Shown: positions 25,163 to 36,539, numbered from the stretch's first letter. The stretch is 64,000 nucleotides of DNA from Maylandia zebra (GCF_041146795.1 NC_135167.1:8352954-8416953); one strand, 5' to 3'. The notes: generated by a model not told the origin, from the sequence alone. Numbers and translations are program-made.

Positions 25163-26152
25163 CTGGTGGGAATAAACAATGCATACATTAAAAAGACAAC
25201 TAGTAATAAAACATAAATAACTATTAATCTTCAAAGAAGAGAATACATTAAAGCATCAAACAGATTCCAGTCTCTTGTTTTAAGCTCCTAGTTTAACCAG
25301 GAAAAATGCTTTCATCTACGGGCAACTAATCCTTACAATGTTCACAATACATGGCCTTTAACACAAAAGGCCAGAACATGATTAACAACATCTCCCAATT
25401 TTTCACCCATAATGATGCTGCTAGGTCACAGCTAAAGGGGGGATGTTAATGTATTTTTTTTAATGAGCACGGTTTGTTTTGCCAACAAGTCACCAGGGAT
25501 ACAGAAGAGATGCATGGAGCCTGCTCAACTATGTCATAAACTCAGCATTTTGTGCTCTAAAAGAACAAAGGAACAAAGTATGTGGTGCTCTAATGCCTAG
25601 GGCTATGGTCTCAGGGTTAGCTGCTCGAATGTTTGATCAATATGCTACAATCACCGACATTAGACTCCCAAAGACAAAAACACTACATCAATGATCTTTG
25701 TTCATTAATTTTTGCACCAGGAGGATCAGACTGAAAATACCTTTTTAACTAACTTAACCTAAAATGGTCCAATTTATTTCACGTTTATATTTACTAAACA
25801 TCTTCTCGAGATTAATAGATTTTATATTTGAGGAGTCGTTTGTGTGGCTGTATTTTGTTGACAAAGATGGTCCAAAAGTGAAATCTAAACTTTGCACCAG
25901 TTGTGCTCAAGCATCTCAACAAACATGGCATCATCTAAAAACTGAAGGCTAACTTTTTGTCTGTCTTAGAGTGCCACATTTGGTGCAGACATAAAGCAGA
26001 TATAATTAATTATATCATTGCAAGCATTTGACTGATCTAAGTGCAGGTACATCTGTACTTTCTTTGTTTGTATGAAGTCCTTAAAAATAAATCAGGTAAT
26101 GGATCAATTAATAAATCCTCATGATGCACAGATACACATAAGTAAATAAGCA

Positions 26153-26595
26153 AATAAAGTTTATTTATATAGCACCTTTCACAGACATGTGTCACAAAGT
26201 GCTTTACAAGAAAGGTAAGAAAACACAATACAGTTATAAATACATCATAAAAACCCTGGTCTAATTAAAAGCTTTTTGAAATAAAAATGGTTTTAGCTGC
26301 TTTTTGAAGGTCTCCACCGACTCCAGACACCGTAGAAATAGTGCATTCCACAGTCTGAGTGCAACAGCTTGGAAAGATCGGTCCTTTCGAATTCTAAAAC
26401 GAGTGTGGGGGACCATTAAAAGGTTTTGATTCGATGACCTCAGGTTATAAAAAGAGGTATGTGTACGAATCAAATCATCAATACAGGGAGGGGCCTGTCC
26501 CTGTAGTACTCTAAAGGTTAAAACTAGAATTTTAAAATGGAACCTAAATCTGATTGGTAGCCAGTGTAGTGACTTTAAAACAGGAGTCATATGAG
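26153..26595 (-). mobile_element. L2-type LINE 3' fragment
   Basis: Minus-strand frame 26261-26590 reads TPVLKSLHWLPIRFRFHFKI, QGQAPPCIDDLI, PHTRFRIRKDRSFQAVALRL: the C-terminal end of an L2/CR1 ORF2. It ends in a 3' UTR (AAAGCACTTTGTGACAC, TATATAAATAAACTT on the minus strand). Copy A lacks it at this place. Confidence 0.8.
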
Positions 26596-26630
26596 CTCCC
26601 TTGTTTCAAGTTCACTTGTCCTCTCCTGGA

Positions 26631-26696
26631 AGAAGAGCACACATATACGAATTGTGACACATTTCTCCTTTAGTGTAGCAGTAGAGTTGGAAGAGA
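26631..26696 (-). pseudogene. pepd: pepd exon 10 relic (copy B)
   Basis: Reads LFQLYCYTKGEMCHNSYMC against [19 protein letters not shown] in copy A. The acceptor (TTGCAG) is kept; the donor end is altered. Confidence 0.75.
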
Positions 26697-26834
26697 CTGC
26701 AAAGAAGAAAAAATAATTTTTAGCAGAAGAACTTTTGCTGTCCTTTTCCTGACTCCATGCTTTTTAAGAATTCGTTGAAGTCATTCACTTTTTAACCACC
26801 ACATTGTCAAGCACAGGAAATACCTCAGTCGCAA

Positions 26835-27945
26835 TACTCCACACCTCACCACTGTGCTCATATGTACTGCACCACCCTCACATACTTTTCTGCCACTCCT
26901 GACTTCCTAATACAATACTACAGTCCCTCTCCTGGTACCCGATCATGTGCTTTCTCTGTATTTACAAAGGCACAATGGCATTGTGATATTCTCTTGATAC
27001 CTCATATCTTCATGGTATGGCTCATCACTTCATCCATAGTTACTACAGCTCCTCTCATCACCATTGTTCCACTGCACAGTATGTCCACAGGACAAACCGT
27101 CTTTCCACTCTTGATCCTCTTCATTGTTGCCCTCACTTCTGCCTTACTAATCCCTGTCCACTTTCTGATTCACCAGCTTTCTCTTATCCATCCTACTCTC
27201 TGTTTCCTTCATTAATCAGCTATTAAAGTGTTCCTTCCATCTTTTCACTCATTAGTACATTTCCATCTCAGTCCTTAACCACCCTGACTGGCTGCACCAT
27301 CCAGCAAAATCTCTTTGTCTAACCAATCAATACAAGTCTTTTTCTCCTTACTTAGTGTCCAGCTCAAATACAACTCACTAATAGCCTCTTCCTTTTCCAT
27401 TCCCCCTTTGGTATGCTTAGCTTCCCAGTGCTCCTGTCTACTTTCATCATCTCCCTGACTATCCCACTTTTTCTTTGCTAATCTCTTCCAATGAATGCTT
27501 TACTGTACTTTTGCATTCCACCACCAAGTTCCTTGCCCTCTTTCCTCTGTCCAGATGATACACCAAAGACCTTCTTGGATGTTTCCCTCATCACTTCAGC
27601 TATACTTTCCATGTCATCTGTTGACACTTTCCTACCACCCAGAGCCTGTCTCAGCTCCTCCCTGAACTCTGTGCATCATTCTTCATCTTTAAGTATCTAC
27701 AATTTAATCCTTGCCTCTGCCTTCACTTGCTCCCCATCCACTGCTGCCTTGCTACATGCACCATTTCCACCACCCTGGAGTCACCTATCTTTTTCAGACT
27801 GTGCTGTCTGCATAAGACCAACTCCACTTTTGTAAAAATTACTCTACTTGTACATGCTTCCCTTCTTCTGGAAATTGCATTACCTGTTACCTCAAGAAGA
27901 TTATTACAGGTAATAGTTCCTCTCACATGGTAAACAAAAACAAGT
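26835..27945 (-). mobile_element. RTE-like LINE fragment, decayed
   Basis: The minus strand reads TRKVREYV-type sequence, then SRRREACTSRVIFTKVELVL, DSRVVEMVHVARQQW (27723-27900), ELRQALGGRKVSTDDM, and near 26860-26990 an FDRVP-type RT block (VPGEGL...EVRSGRKVCEGG) in broken frames. This matches a common fish non-LTR element. It interrupts copy B intron 9: AAATACCTCAGTCGCA on one side, CATGGAAAGCTACTCTGACG on the other (copy A: 52226-52330). Confidence 0.65.
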
Positions 27946-28131
27946 CTCATGGAAAGCTACTCTGACGGCAGAGTATTGAAAGTCAGCCAAACTAAAATAA
28001 TAGCTTTTATAATAAAATAAAAATAAGCATGAGCCAAATAAACCGAAATATCATTTTAAATTGCTTTTCTGTGTTTTGCTCTAATGTCTTGGCTTGACTA
28101 AAAGCCATAGGCAGCTAATTCCATATATACA

Positions 28132-28150
28132 TTCACTGTATTGTTGTGTG

Positions 28151-28215
<65 letters not shown>

Positions 28216-28227
28216 CAATACAGTGAA
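28132..28227. repeat. (CA)n microsatellite inside a 19 bp inverted repeat
   Basis: TTCACTGTATTGTTGTGTG at 28132-28150 is the exact reverse complement of 28209-28227. About 28 CA units fill the space between. Confidence 0.9.
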
Positions 28228-28362
28228 AGTGTCTGCATAACATCTACATAGGTTAATGTGGAATAAATCCATTTGCTTGTGCTTCCATGTCTTGTCACTA
28301 AACACAGCCCTTACATCTTTCTAATGTAAAATGTAAAAAATAATAGTAATATTCCCATTTAC

Positions 28363-28380
28363 CTCTCTATTTCATATTTT
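28363..28380 (-). pseudogene. pepd: pepd exon 9 relic, 5' part replaced (copy B)
   Basis: Only KYEIE plus the GTAAAT donor remains of exon 9. The part that would encode MKHVKPG is replaced by the hairpin at 28381-28412. Confidence 0.65.
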
Positions 28381-28412
28381 TCTGCCCCCCTATTTTTAAT
28401 TAGGGGGGCAGA
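28381..28412. repeat. Perfect 12 bp stem hairpin at exon 9 of copy B
   Basis: TCTGCCCCCCTA, an 8-base loop, then TAGGGGGGCAGA. Copy A has no such structure at this place (52960-52994). Confidence 0.9.
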
Positions 28413-28622
28413 ACTATATGCAGTTATCAAGCTTGAAAATTACTTGTTTCTGTTTTTCCTAAAAATGATTTCCAATGAACATTAAAGAAAGACGTAAGGA
28501 ATTGCTTTAGTGTTAAAGTTTATTGGTCAAATATTATCACAAGGATCCTAACACCTTGAATCCTTTCTTTTTGAAATTTTGGTATGTTCAAGGATGGTTT
28601 GTTTAACTCAGGAGGATCTAAC

Positions 28623-28688
28623 CATTTTGTGGGCTTCGCTGGAAATCCTGTTGGTGTAGCACAGGACCTCCAGCTCCATATGAGACGG
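28623..28688 (-). pseudogene. pepd: pepd exon 8 relic (copy B)
   Basis: 66 bp against 76. It keeps MELEVLCYTNRISSEAHKM-like sequence, but 10 bp around VVKTD are lost, so the frame shifts. The donor is GTTAGA. Confidence 0.82.
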
Positions 28689-29253
28689 CTACAAACAGAA
28701 GGAGGAGTAACCAGCTGTCTCTCTGACCAGTAAACTCAATGCACATTACAGTGAATCTACAGCCATGCAATAAATAGAAAACAACTCTTACACTTAAAGA
28801 AAACTTTCTTTTTTCTAAGAGGGGGCCCATATTCCTGTCTTTTGAGGAAAAAATTGTTGCGATATAATTTATGGAGTCAACAGTTTGTGTCAAAGCAAAA
28901 GTGCTTGTTTTTGTCTGTGACAGGTTCAGATGCAATCTTGAAACTTGCAGACACAATTAGTTTTTACAGCTTCTCTAGTAAGCAGACACATCAAATGGGA
29001 AGTTATGCACAGCTTTTCACATGCACAAAAAAAATGTAATATGTAAGTAATGTATAACAAATAAGAATATGTTGGTGGTTTATTCTGCTTCAAGTATCCT
29101 CAATAGAGAGCTGTCCCAAGTGGCTGATCTTTGTGTGTACTTTAAGTGATATATAACAGAGTTATTAAATGGCACAGAACAAGCATTTATACTTTGACAC
29201 GGTCAATTACCCAGCAGGATTACATATATACCACATTGTGGATTACATTATAA

Positions 29254-29288
29254 CACAATCAGCAGCTATTTTGCAGCTGCTGATTGTG
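29254..29288. repeat. Perfect 14 bp stem hairpin
   Basis: CACAATCAGCAGCT (29254-29267) pairs with AGCTGCTGATTGTG (29275-29288) around a 7-base loop. The matching place in copy A (about 54675-54700) has only GGCAGCTATTTCGTGGACG. Confidence 0.88.
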
Positions 29289-29759
29289 GTATTCAAGCTC
29301 AAAATGACACCGATTCCACACACCCAACAGACATAGTTTGAAAAAAAAAATGCCAACACTTAGTGCAATATTTGTACTCTAAAGACTGAAATAAACCTAA
29401 TATAAACTGCTAAAAGAGGAATGGTGCAAGGACCATGTGTCACACAGCTTTTAAATGAGATCTTGTCATTCCAGTGGAAACTTTGTAATCGACTGCTGCA
29501 GAACTGATGAAAATGTTTCAGTCCACAACTAATGTAAGTTTTAGACCTAAATCAAATTTTTCCTGTGCTTGCTGATTCATACTATTATATTTTTTTTTGT
29601 GTGCGCATGTTGTAGCTTATTAATGAAGCGAATTAAAGTTTTTTTTTCCCACAAATGAACAACATAAATAACACAGGGCACTCACCCCAAACACAGGCAG
29701 TAATTAACGTAAAAGGGAAAGAAAGCCCATGAAAAGATAGCCATGCAAGCTGGAGTAAG

Positions 29760-30060
29760 AAGAGGGGGCAGAGGGTTCAATCAAGCCCTGCTTCCCAGGA
29801 GGTGTGCCTGAAAAGCATTCCTCCTCATTTTAGAAAATGTCAATTCATCTGGAGGGTGCAAACCTTAATGCCAAGGACAACCAAGCAAGCACGAAGTCCA
29901 TTACATCTACACCGACCCACTCATAAATTGAGAGGAAGGGGAAAAAAAGAGACGTCTATAAGAGAAGTCACTGTTTTTGATAGCAAACACGCCATTACCC
30001 AACTGTGCAGCTATAACTGCAGAGGTTCGTGAGAGTCTGACTAAATACAATCTTAGGCAA
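29760..30060. other. Intron 7 block shared by copies C, B and A
   Basis: AGAGGGTTCAATCAAGCCCT, GCCAAGGACAACCA and AGCACGAAGTCCATTAC recur at 11650-11790 (C), 29770-29910 (B) and 55205-55350 (A). It has no domain and no splice evidence. The open frames across it are probably chance, but the conservation is better than in surrounding intron. Confidence 0.6.
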
Positions 30061-30118
30061 AAGCTTTTTTATTCTTATCTTAAGTGGACTTCTTCAGTAA
30101 TACATTTTAATTACCTAC

Positions 30119-30164
30119 CATTGCATTCATGAGTGGGTTTAAAAGACTGTTGTCCACTTGGAAG
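30119..30164 (-). pseudogene. pepd: pepd exon 7 relic (copy B)
   Basis: 46 bp against 45 (+1 frameshift). Reads FQVDNSLLNPLMNAM with a GTAGGT donor. Confidence 0.82.
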
Positions 30165-30474
30165 CTAATTAAAAAAAATAAAAATGAAAATGTTTTACTG
30201 CTGTTCATTATGTCTTGTCTTGCAAAGCACTTTGTAACATTGTTTTTGAAAGGTGCTAAAAAAGTGTATAAATAATAAAAATAATAATTAAAGTAATAAT
30301 CAACAAACACGAGACAGCTTGGTTAACTGAATTACATTTCAAATTTAATTAGTCAGCAGGAATCAGTATATCAAGTTTTCTGCAACATTAGTTAAAAAAT
30401 AAAAATAAAAACATCCATTACGAAAGTATAATTATGTTGATAGTTATCTTGCTAGTTGGTGAAATTAAACATAC

Positions 30475-30536
30475 TAACTCCATCAAAGGAGGCAGATGGT
30501 GAGGCAAATGCACCCACTATCTGTATTCTGTCCTCA
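30475..30536 (-). pseudogene. pepd: pepd exon 6 relic (copy B)
   Basis: 62 bp as in copy A. The first codon is TGA instead of CGA; then GQNTDSGCICLTICLL ends in a second TGA. Confidence 0.85.
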
Positions 30537-30691
30537 CTGCAGAAAAAAAATACACAGACAAATAAGGTATTATAGTGCCATGTTATGCACTCAAAAGTTT
30601 ATACAGCATTAAAAAAGTTTTTGGTGTGTATGGTTAATTTGTTTTTTTGAAAACTAAAAAAAACAAATGTGATATTAGGGCTTAAACAAAG

Positions 30692-30694
<3 letters not shown>

Positions 30695-30726
<32 letters not shown>

Positions 30727-30753
30727 TACTTTAAATTGGCTCCCAACTCATTT

Positions 30754-30814
<61 letters not shown>

Positions 30815-30847
30815 TAAATAAATGAGTTGGGAGCCAATTTAAAGTAG
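30695..30847. repeat. (TA)n microsatellites with a perfect 29 bp inverted repeat
   Basis: Bases 30726-30754 (CTACTTTAAATTGGCTCCCA...) are the exact reverse complement of 30819-30847. (TA)n runs lie between and to the left. The right arm matches copy A at 56215-56240 (GGGAGCCAACATAAAGCAGG), so the left arm is the added inverted copy. Confidence 0.9.
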
Positions 30848-30917
30848 CGTGCAGGAGGGTGATTAGTGCAAAAATTACCAAATAGTTGCACACTTATTTT
30901 CAGTGATTGGTACATAC

Positions 30918-30961
30918 CAGTGTGAGGAAAACTGCTGGTTTCAGGACACAACATCAGCTAT
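30918..30961 (-). pseudogene. pepd: pepd exon 5 relic (copy B)
   Basis: 44 bp against 48 (frameshift). The AVFLTL-like 3' end, GTATGT donor and AG acceptor are kept. Confidence 0.8.
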
Positions 30962-31329
30962 CTGCTGTTCAGTGCAGCAGAATTAACAAGAACAAATTTT
31001 CTGCTACTTTCAGGCTGCAGAATAAAGGTCATTTTAGAAGGAACCATTGTGCCTATGTGGCCTCTCTAGCACTCAGCAGCACACTGAATGATATAACTCA
31101 AAAGACTTTATTACTCCTCTGCCAGCAGCCTAAATGTCACCTAATAGATTCCTAATTCAATGCACACAGATAATAAAGTGATATTTTAGTACTGTTACTA
31201 TTATTAATAAAGCTAAAATTATTTCTTGTATTTACTGTATTCCAACCCTCTTTATCCTCAAAATCTAAAATCCATTCATCCATTCTAGCAGCTTAACTTC
31301 AGTTGTATTAAAGAAGGCAGATGGATTTT

Positions 31330-32375
31330 GAGTTTTGACTTAAATAAGGGAAGAGAGCCAATATTCCAGAAATCTGGAGGAAGTGAATTTCAAAGTTGAG
31401 GGGGCAGAACGGCTGAAAGCTCTGTGCCCCACAGTGGTGAGTTGGGCAGAGGGAACAATAAGGTAAGTGGCGGACAAAGACCTAAAGGAATGAAAAGGAA
31501 TAGTAATGTGGACTAAATAACATAAGTAGGGAGGGGCCAGGTCACGGATACTTTTGAAAGTGAGAAGTGATATTTTGAAAGGCAGCCAGTGAAGCAGTTG
31601 AAGAACAGGGGTGATGCGCTCTCTGGAGGGTGTGCAAATTATGATCTGGGCTGCAGAATTCTGCCGGAGTTTCAGTTCATGAAGGGACCTGTTAGGGAGA
31701 CCAAAGAGAAGAGAATTACAATAATCAATCCGAGAAGTGACAAGGCTATGGAAAAGCATAGCAGCAGCATGGGGCTGGGAGGCTGGGGACGATTGATGTT
31801 ATCTAAGTGGTAGTAGGCGGATCGGTGATGTGATTAATATGAGACTGAAATGTCGAAACTGTCGAGGATGACACCCAGACTCTTAACCTGAGGGGAATGA
31901 AGGATGGAGGAGTTGTCAATATTAATGGAAAACTTGTGGGATTTGGTTAGTGTGGAAGCTGTGCTCATGAGTAGTAGTTTTATTACTAATGAGTTTTAGA
32001 AAATTGGAGGAGAACCATGATTTAACCTCCATGAGACAGTCAGAAAGGGAGATGGGTGGAAGGGTGAAATTGGGTTTGGAATAAATATACAGGTGAGTGT
32101 CATCTGTGTGACAGTGAAAGTTAATGTTGTATTTCCAAAATATGTGACCAAGTGGAAGCATGTAAATAATGAATAAAAGAGGCCCCAATACTGAACCCTG
32201 GGGCACACCAGCAGAAACAGAAAATGAACCTGAAGAGTAAGATTTGAGTTTAATGAACTGAGAGCGATCTGCATGATATGAGGTGAACCAGGCAAGGGGG
32301 GTATGATTAATGCCAATGAATGCAAGTCTTTTCAGAAAGATAGTGTGAGAAATCATATCAAAGGCTGTTTTAAGC
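31330..32375 (-). mobile_element. L2-type LINE fragment (RT to C-terminus), frameshifted
   Basis: Minus-strand frame 31922-32356 reads [18 protein letters not shown] and [13 protein letters not shown], the RT catalytic region with the usual YADD changed to HTDD. Frame 31340-31759 reads LVTSRIDYCNSLLFGLPN, ITPVLQLLHWLPFK and GHRAFSRSAPSTL. A frameshift lies between about 31760 and 31920. It is 5'-truncated and inactive, inside intron 4 of copy B. Confidence 0.82.
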
Positions 32376-32399
32376 AGCTTATTATTATTATTTTTTATA

Positions 32400-32595
32400 A
32401 TAAATGCAATGAAAGAGATTTGATGTTTTCCATGACAGAATCATGTCTGTCACTTGAAGAACTGAAGATCAAAGGCATTCGATTCTGATTTTCAGCCTTG
32501 TCCCTTGCACACAGTTATTTCTCCAGATTCGCTGAATCTGTTGATGATATTATGTACTGTTGATGTACTGTGCAATAGTACTGTGCAATGTACTG
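32400..32595 (+). repeat. Old fish dispersed repeat, left part
   Basis: CAGCCTTGTCCCTTGCACAC and TCCAGATTCGCTGAATCTGT belong to a widespread fish repeat that continues at 33666-34075. The right part was pushed away by the insert at 32596-33650. Confidence 0.55.
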
Positions 32596-33650
32596 GTTTT
32601 TTTGGGGTTTTTTTTGCCTGTCCCATTTGGTTCTTTAGCCGTCAGAATTGTTGTCTGAAGACCAACAACGATACCCAATGGATTTATTTTGCCAAATGGA
32701 TCATCATGGCATTGCCGTATTGGTCCATTTGATCGACCTTTGTTTTTATTATTTATTTAATTTTATCTTCAGTTGTTACAGACGGGACAGACATGAGTGA
32801 GGGATAGGAAAGGGAGAAAGAAAGAGGAAGGAAAAGAAAAACACCTGTTGAGAGAGAAAGAATAGAAAACAAGCAAAAAAAACCAAAGCAACATACTAAA
32901 CACAACACCATCGCATTAATCTAGCTAAGTGTAAACAGCAGTAAATACTAAATATTCAATGTTGTTGTGCAGCACGCAGGACAGACAGCACACAATGTGC
33001 TTTGAAGTAGCAGCCAAGAAAGGTGTGATTTAAGTCTACGAACAGTGAACACCCATGTGCACACCTGTGTGGATCAGCGCGCTTGTATTCAAATGGTTTC
33101 CACATGTAATGGTCTGCAAGAGGATGTAGAGAGCCATAGCCCTGTCCCCCAGGGCATGAAGCAGGCATGGAGGAGATCCAGGCCCCAGACATCCAGAGGC
33201 CCCAGACATCCAGAGGCCCCAGAGTGCGAGAGCCCAAGGAGGACCACCGGAGGGGCATCCGTGCCACCCTAAGGGCTAAGGATCCCCAGACGAGGGGTCA
33301 CCCAGTAGCCACCGAGCAGAAGCTAGAGGGGGCTGCACCGGCGTGCCCGCCGGCTCTGCCGGCAGCCAGCTGTGCCACAGTGAACCAAGCCGCAGGCCCA
33401 GAGGCCGGAGGCCTGAGGGCCACCCGCGCCCCAGAAGAGGCCTGACCGAGCAACAGGCACCAGGCCCCGCCAAATAGCCACCGGGAGTGAGCTGGTACAT
33501 ACCTGAGCGCCCAGCCCCGGACACCAAGAACCACCAATGTACCGACCCCTGAGGGCATCGGTCACCGGCAGGGAGTGTGGTGAGGGGAGATAGGCCTCCA
33601 CCCTTTGGAGGGCCTGGGAGTTCCCAGAGAGGTGGAGTCTAAGACCCGAC
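32596..33650 (-). mobile_element. GC-rich 1.05 kb retro-insert with 15 bp target duplication
   Basis: CTGTGCAATGTACTG stands at 32581-32595 and again at 33651-33665, exactly flanking the insert. The left end begins with T runs (GTTTTTTTGGGGTTTTTTTT), so on the minus strand the element ends in an A-rich tail: a retrotransposed minus-strand copy. The 33100-33640 half is very GC-rich and contains CCAGACATCCAGAGGCC repeats. I see no RT domain. The family is unknown to me: a long SINE, or a LINE with internal deletion. Confidence 0.75.
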
Positions 33651-33665
33651 CTGTGCAATGTACTG

Positions 33666-34075
33666 TTGATGTACTGTGCAATGGTCTTCATAATTTTACA
33701 TTGAGGAACTTAATTCTGAAACTGTTCCACAATTTGGAGATGAAGTATTTTGGAAACCGATGAACCTCTGCCCATCTTTACCTCTGCGAAACTCTAACAA
33801 GTCCATCCCCAAGATGCTCTTTTTTATCTTCCGTTATGTTACTCTTCTGGTGCCAATTAATCTAATTAGTTAGCAAAATCTTACTCCATCTGTTTCTTTT
33901 AAGTATCAGCCTTTTACAGCCTTTTGTTTCCCCCCCACCCCAACCTTTTTTTAGACATGTTGCTGCAATCAAATTCAAGATGAACTTGTATTTTTAATGA
34001 AATAGTAAAATGTCTCACTCGTTGTATGTTTTTATTTACATTCTGATCAGCTTTCCAACTTTTCTGGCATTGGGG
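33666..34075 (+). repeat. Old fish dispersed repeat, right part
   Basis: GATGAACCTCTGCCCATCTT and CAGCCTTTTGTTTC continue the repeat begun at 32400. It ends near CATTGGGGTTATAG. Confidence 0.5.
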
Positions 34076-34818
34076 TTATAGTTTATGAATGAAAAACCGT
34101 TAATGTTAGCAGTAGTTGTAAATCTAAGGAGTAAAACACACATCAGTCAACTAAAGCAAGATGAAAGAACTTTGAAGTCCACGGAATTCTTTCAACAGCT
34201 TATTTGCAGCCAAGAAGGCAAATGTAACCTGATGGATGTAGAACTGCATCTATTATTTAAGAGAGCCAAAGATATGGAAACTAAAAACACTCTCCCAAAA
34301 ATAAATAATAAAGATGAAAACCAAATACTTTTACATCACAAATTCAAGTATTTAAAGGTAAATTGCCAGAATTTTAAGCAGGGTATTGCCCTGAAGTATG
34401 TGTGCATGAATACCTCCCAAGTCTGAGCACTGCCTAAAATATTCATGACCTGCTTTGGATAAGAAAGAAATATTGTCCTCCTCTTGGTTTGTCTATAAGT
34501 AGCACTGTCACATGAATGCTGAACACCACCAACTCTGTCTTTTCTAGATCTCAGCTGTGGGTCATGCAGTTTACTTTTTCCAATTTTACTTGCTGTGTTT
34601 AGCTGGTATTACTTCATGGAAAAACTGGCAGATGAGTTGTGTCTTAACTTGTGATTAATAAAGGTATCTAACACCCAGGCAGGTACGAAGATGTAAAATC
34701 ACCTGAAATATAATCTGAAGAACAAATCATCAATAGGACAAAGTTTAAATATGGAAATAATTGTAAAATTATGTGATCATTTATTACCAATTTATAGGCA
34801 AATTTTCGGCCGTCAATG

Positions 34819-34937
34819 CTCTTATATTGTACTCTGCATATATTTTATGATTTGTTAACATGAACACCTCCAGAATAGCTCTGGTGCTGTCAATCCACCA
34901 GTACAGCTCCCCTGGGAATCTGCTGTCAACACTGATA
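34819..34937. other. 119 bp block identical to copy A intron (copy B)
   Basis: Bases 34819-34937 equal 58001-58119 without a mismatch, while flanking intron and exons of copies A and B differ clearly. It contains ACCTCCAGAATAGCTCTGG and CCCCTGGGAATCTGCTGTC. Candidate conserved regulatory element, or a gene-conversion tract. Confidence 0.8.
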
Positions 34938-35432
34938 GACATAATCGTTTTCCCAGTCTCTCAAAACATGCAATTACAAAGAGCCTGAACTTGATTGCAT
35001 TTTTCCCACTGGGCTGCCAAAATGAAGCAAATTAAATTCCACGTTACAAATTTAAATAATAAAATTCAATATAAAAGTCCCCTAAGAGTATTGGTGGTTG
35101 AGATCTTTCACCATTGTGCATTCTAATGAACTGTTGCACCAAACGGATTGTTGCTGTGATGCTCCATGTGATTTGGGGGAGCCAAAAACTGGGTTGTGAA
35201 CTGTCCTCTGGGATTTCACATCATCCCACAGAAATATCAGCACAGGTCCCTATTATCATATCACAGGTGATCTTAAACTTTTAAATGCATGTTCATTTAA
35301 AATTTCAATAACATGACTTTCTCACAAGATATAAATGAAACGGGACCTGCCATAACAAGGCATGCATTCATGCCTACTGTAGAAGAAGTAGCACAGTGAG
35401 GATTCTTTTTCAAAAGCAACATCAGCATTTTT

Positions 35433-36467
35433 TTTTTATTGAAAGTTTTGTAATTATGACAGTCATCCACATGAAAAAAACAAAAACAGTAAAAAAACCA
35501 AACAAACAGCTCATGATCATCACTTCACCCTCATGGTGTGTTTAGACCAAACACAAATCCCTCTTTTCCCATGATTACATATAGAGATACAAAATTTGAG
35601 CCTCAGTCATCTTTATGGACCACCAGCCCTGTATCATTCAGCTTTGATATGAAAACAGAAAAAAATAGGAAGGGAAAAGTTTGTAAAATCAGAATTCATC
35701 ATATATCTCACAAATTTTCATTTCTGTGCAGATTGTACCTTCTTATTTTCCTTTGGCTTTGCTAAAAAATAACGTCTTATTGCAGATTATATTCTGCCAC
35801 TGAGAACCTCATAAGCTCTTTTATAAAAAGGTACTTTAATTTAGCAATACACACAAACAAACAAACAAACAAACAAAAAAACAACACCCCCCCCCCAAAA
35901 CAAAAACAAAAACCAAAAAAAACAAACAACCAAACAAATAAAGATACTATGCACTAACAATAACATAATGGCACAGTGAAACCCGCAGATCAGGTCCCAT
36001 GTCGTTAGGTTTTTACTACTGTCCACTCAGCACTTTACAGTCCATCCCTGATCATTTTCGGAAGGGTATTTCCAGTCTCTTTTATAAACTACCTTAAAAA
36101 AAAAACAAAAAAAAAAAATGTGACCACGTCCTTAGTAGACCTTCCATCTTCCAGTAGTTGCATGAATATCTCATCCCACGTTACCACCTTCAACAAATCT
36201 CTCCCACTTTCTCCAGTTTTTATGAAATTGGTCCATTTTGAGGTTAAAAAAAAAGTAAGTTTTTCCATTCTATATATTTCCTCCATTATTCCTATCCAAT
36301 CTTTCTTTGTTGGGGGCTCTTTCTCCAGCCACCTCCTGGTAAGCGCTTTTTTGCCAGCTCCCAACAGGATGTTTATCAAAAATTTGTCCTTTAAGGAGGC
36401 TGCTGATGGGATATCGCCCAAGTACACAGTACAAAAATCTAAATTTAGTTTGAGACCACTCACCACA
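35433..36467 (-). mobile_element. L1-like LINE 3' fragment with 16 bp target duplication
   Basis: CAACATCAGCATTTTT occurs at 35417-35432 and 36468-36483. The left end is T-rich (poly(A) on the minus strand). Frame 36089-36466 on the minus strand reads KDKFLINILLGAGKKALTRR, WLEKEPPTKKDWIGIMEEIY and RMEKLTFFLTSK: the C-terminus of an L1/Tx1-type ORF2. It is 5'-truncated. Copy A has no insert at the matching place (58630-58680). Confidence 0.88.
35847..35943. repeat. AAAC-rich low-complexity tract with poly(C)
   Basis: (ACAA)n, a C10 run and A-rich sequence inside the L1-like insert, in its 3' UTR. Confidence 0.8.
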
Positions 36468-36539
36468 CAACATCAGCATTTTTAAACACATAAACTTCTG
36501 AAAAATGTTAGGAGAATCAGATTATTACACTTTTTGAAG

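Noticed and set aside
28081..28305. Frames with CVCVCV repeats
   Set aside because: Translation of the (CA)n microsatellite.
33045..33691. Overlapping Pro/Gly/Ala-rich frames on both strands
   Set aside because: A product of the GC-rich retro-insert, where stops are rare; no known domain.
36120..36485. Plus-strand frame over the L1-like insert
   Set aside because: It is the antisense shadow of the ORF2 C-terminus on the minus strand.
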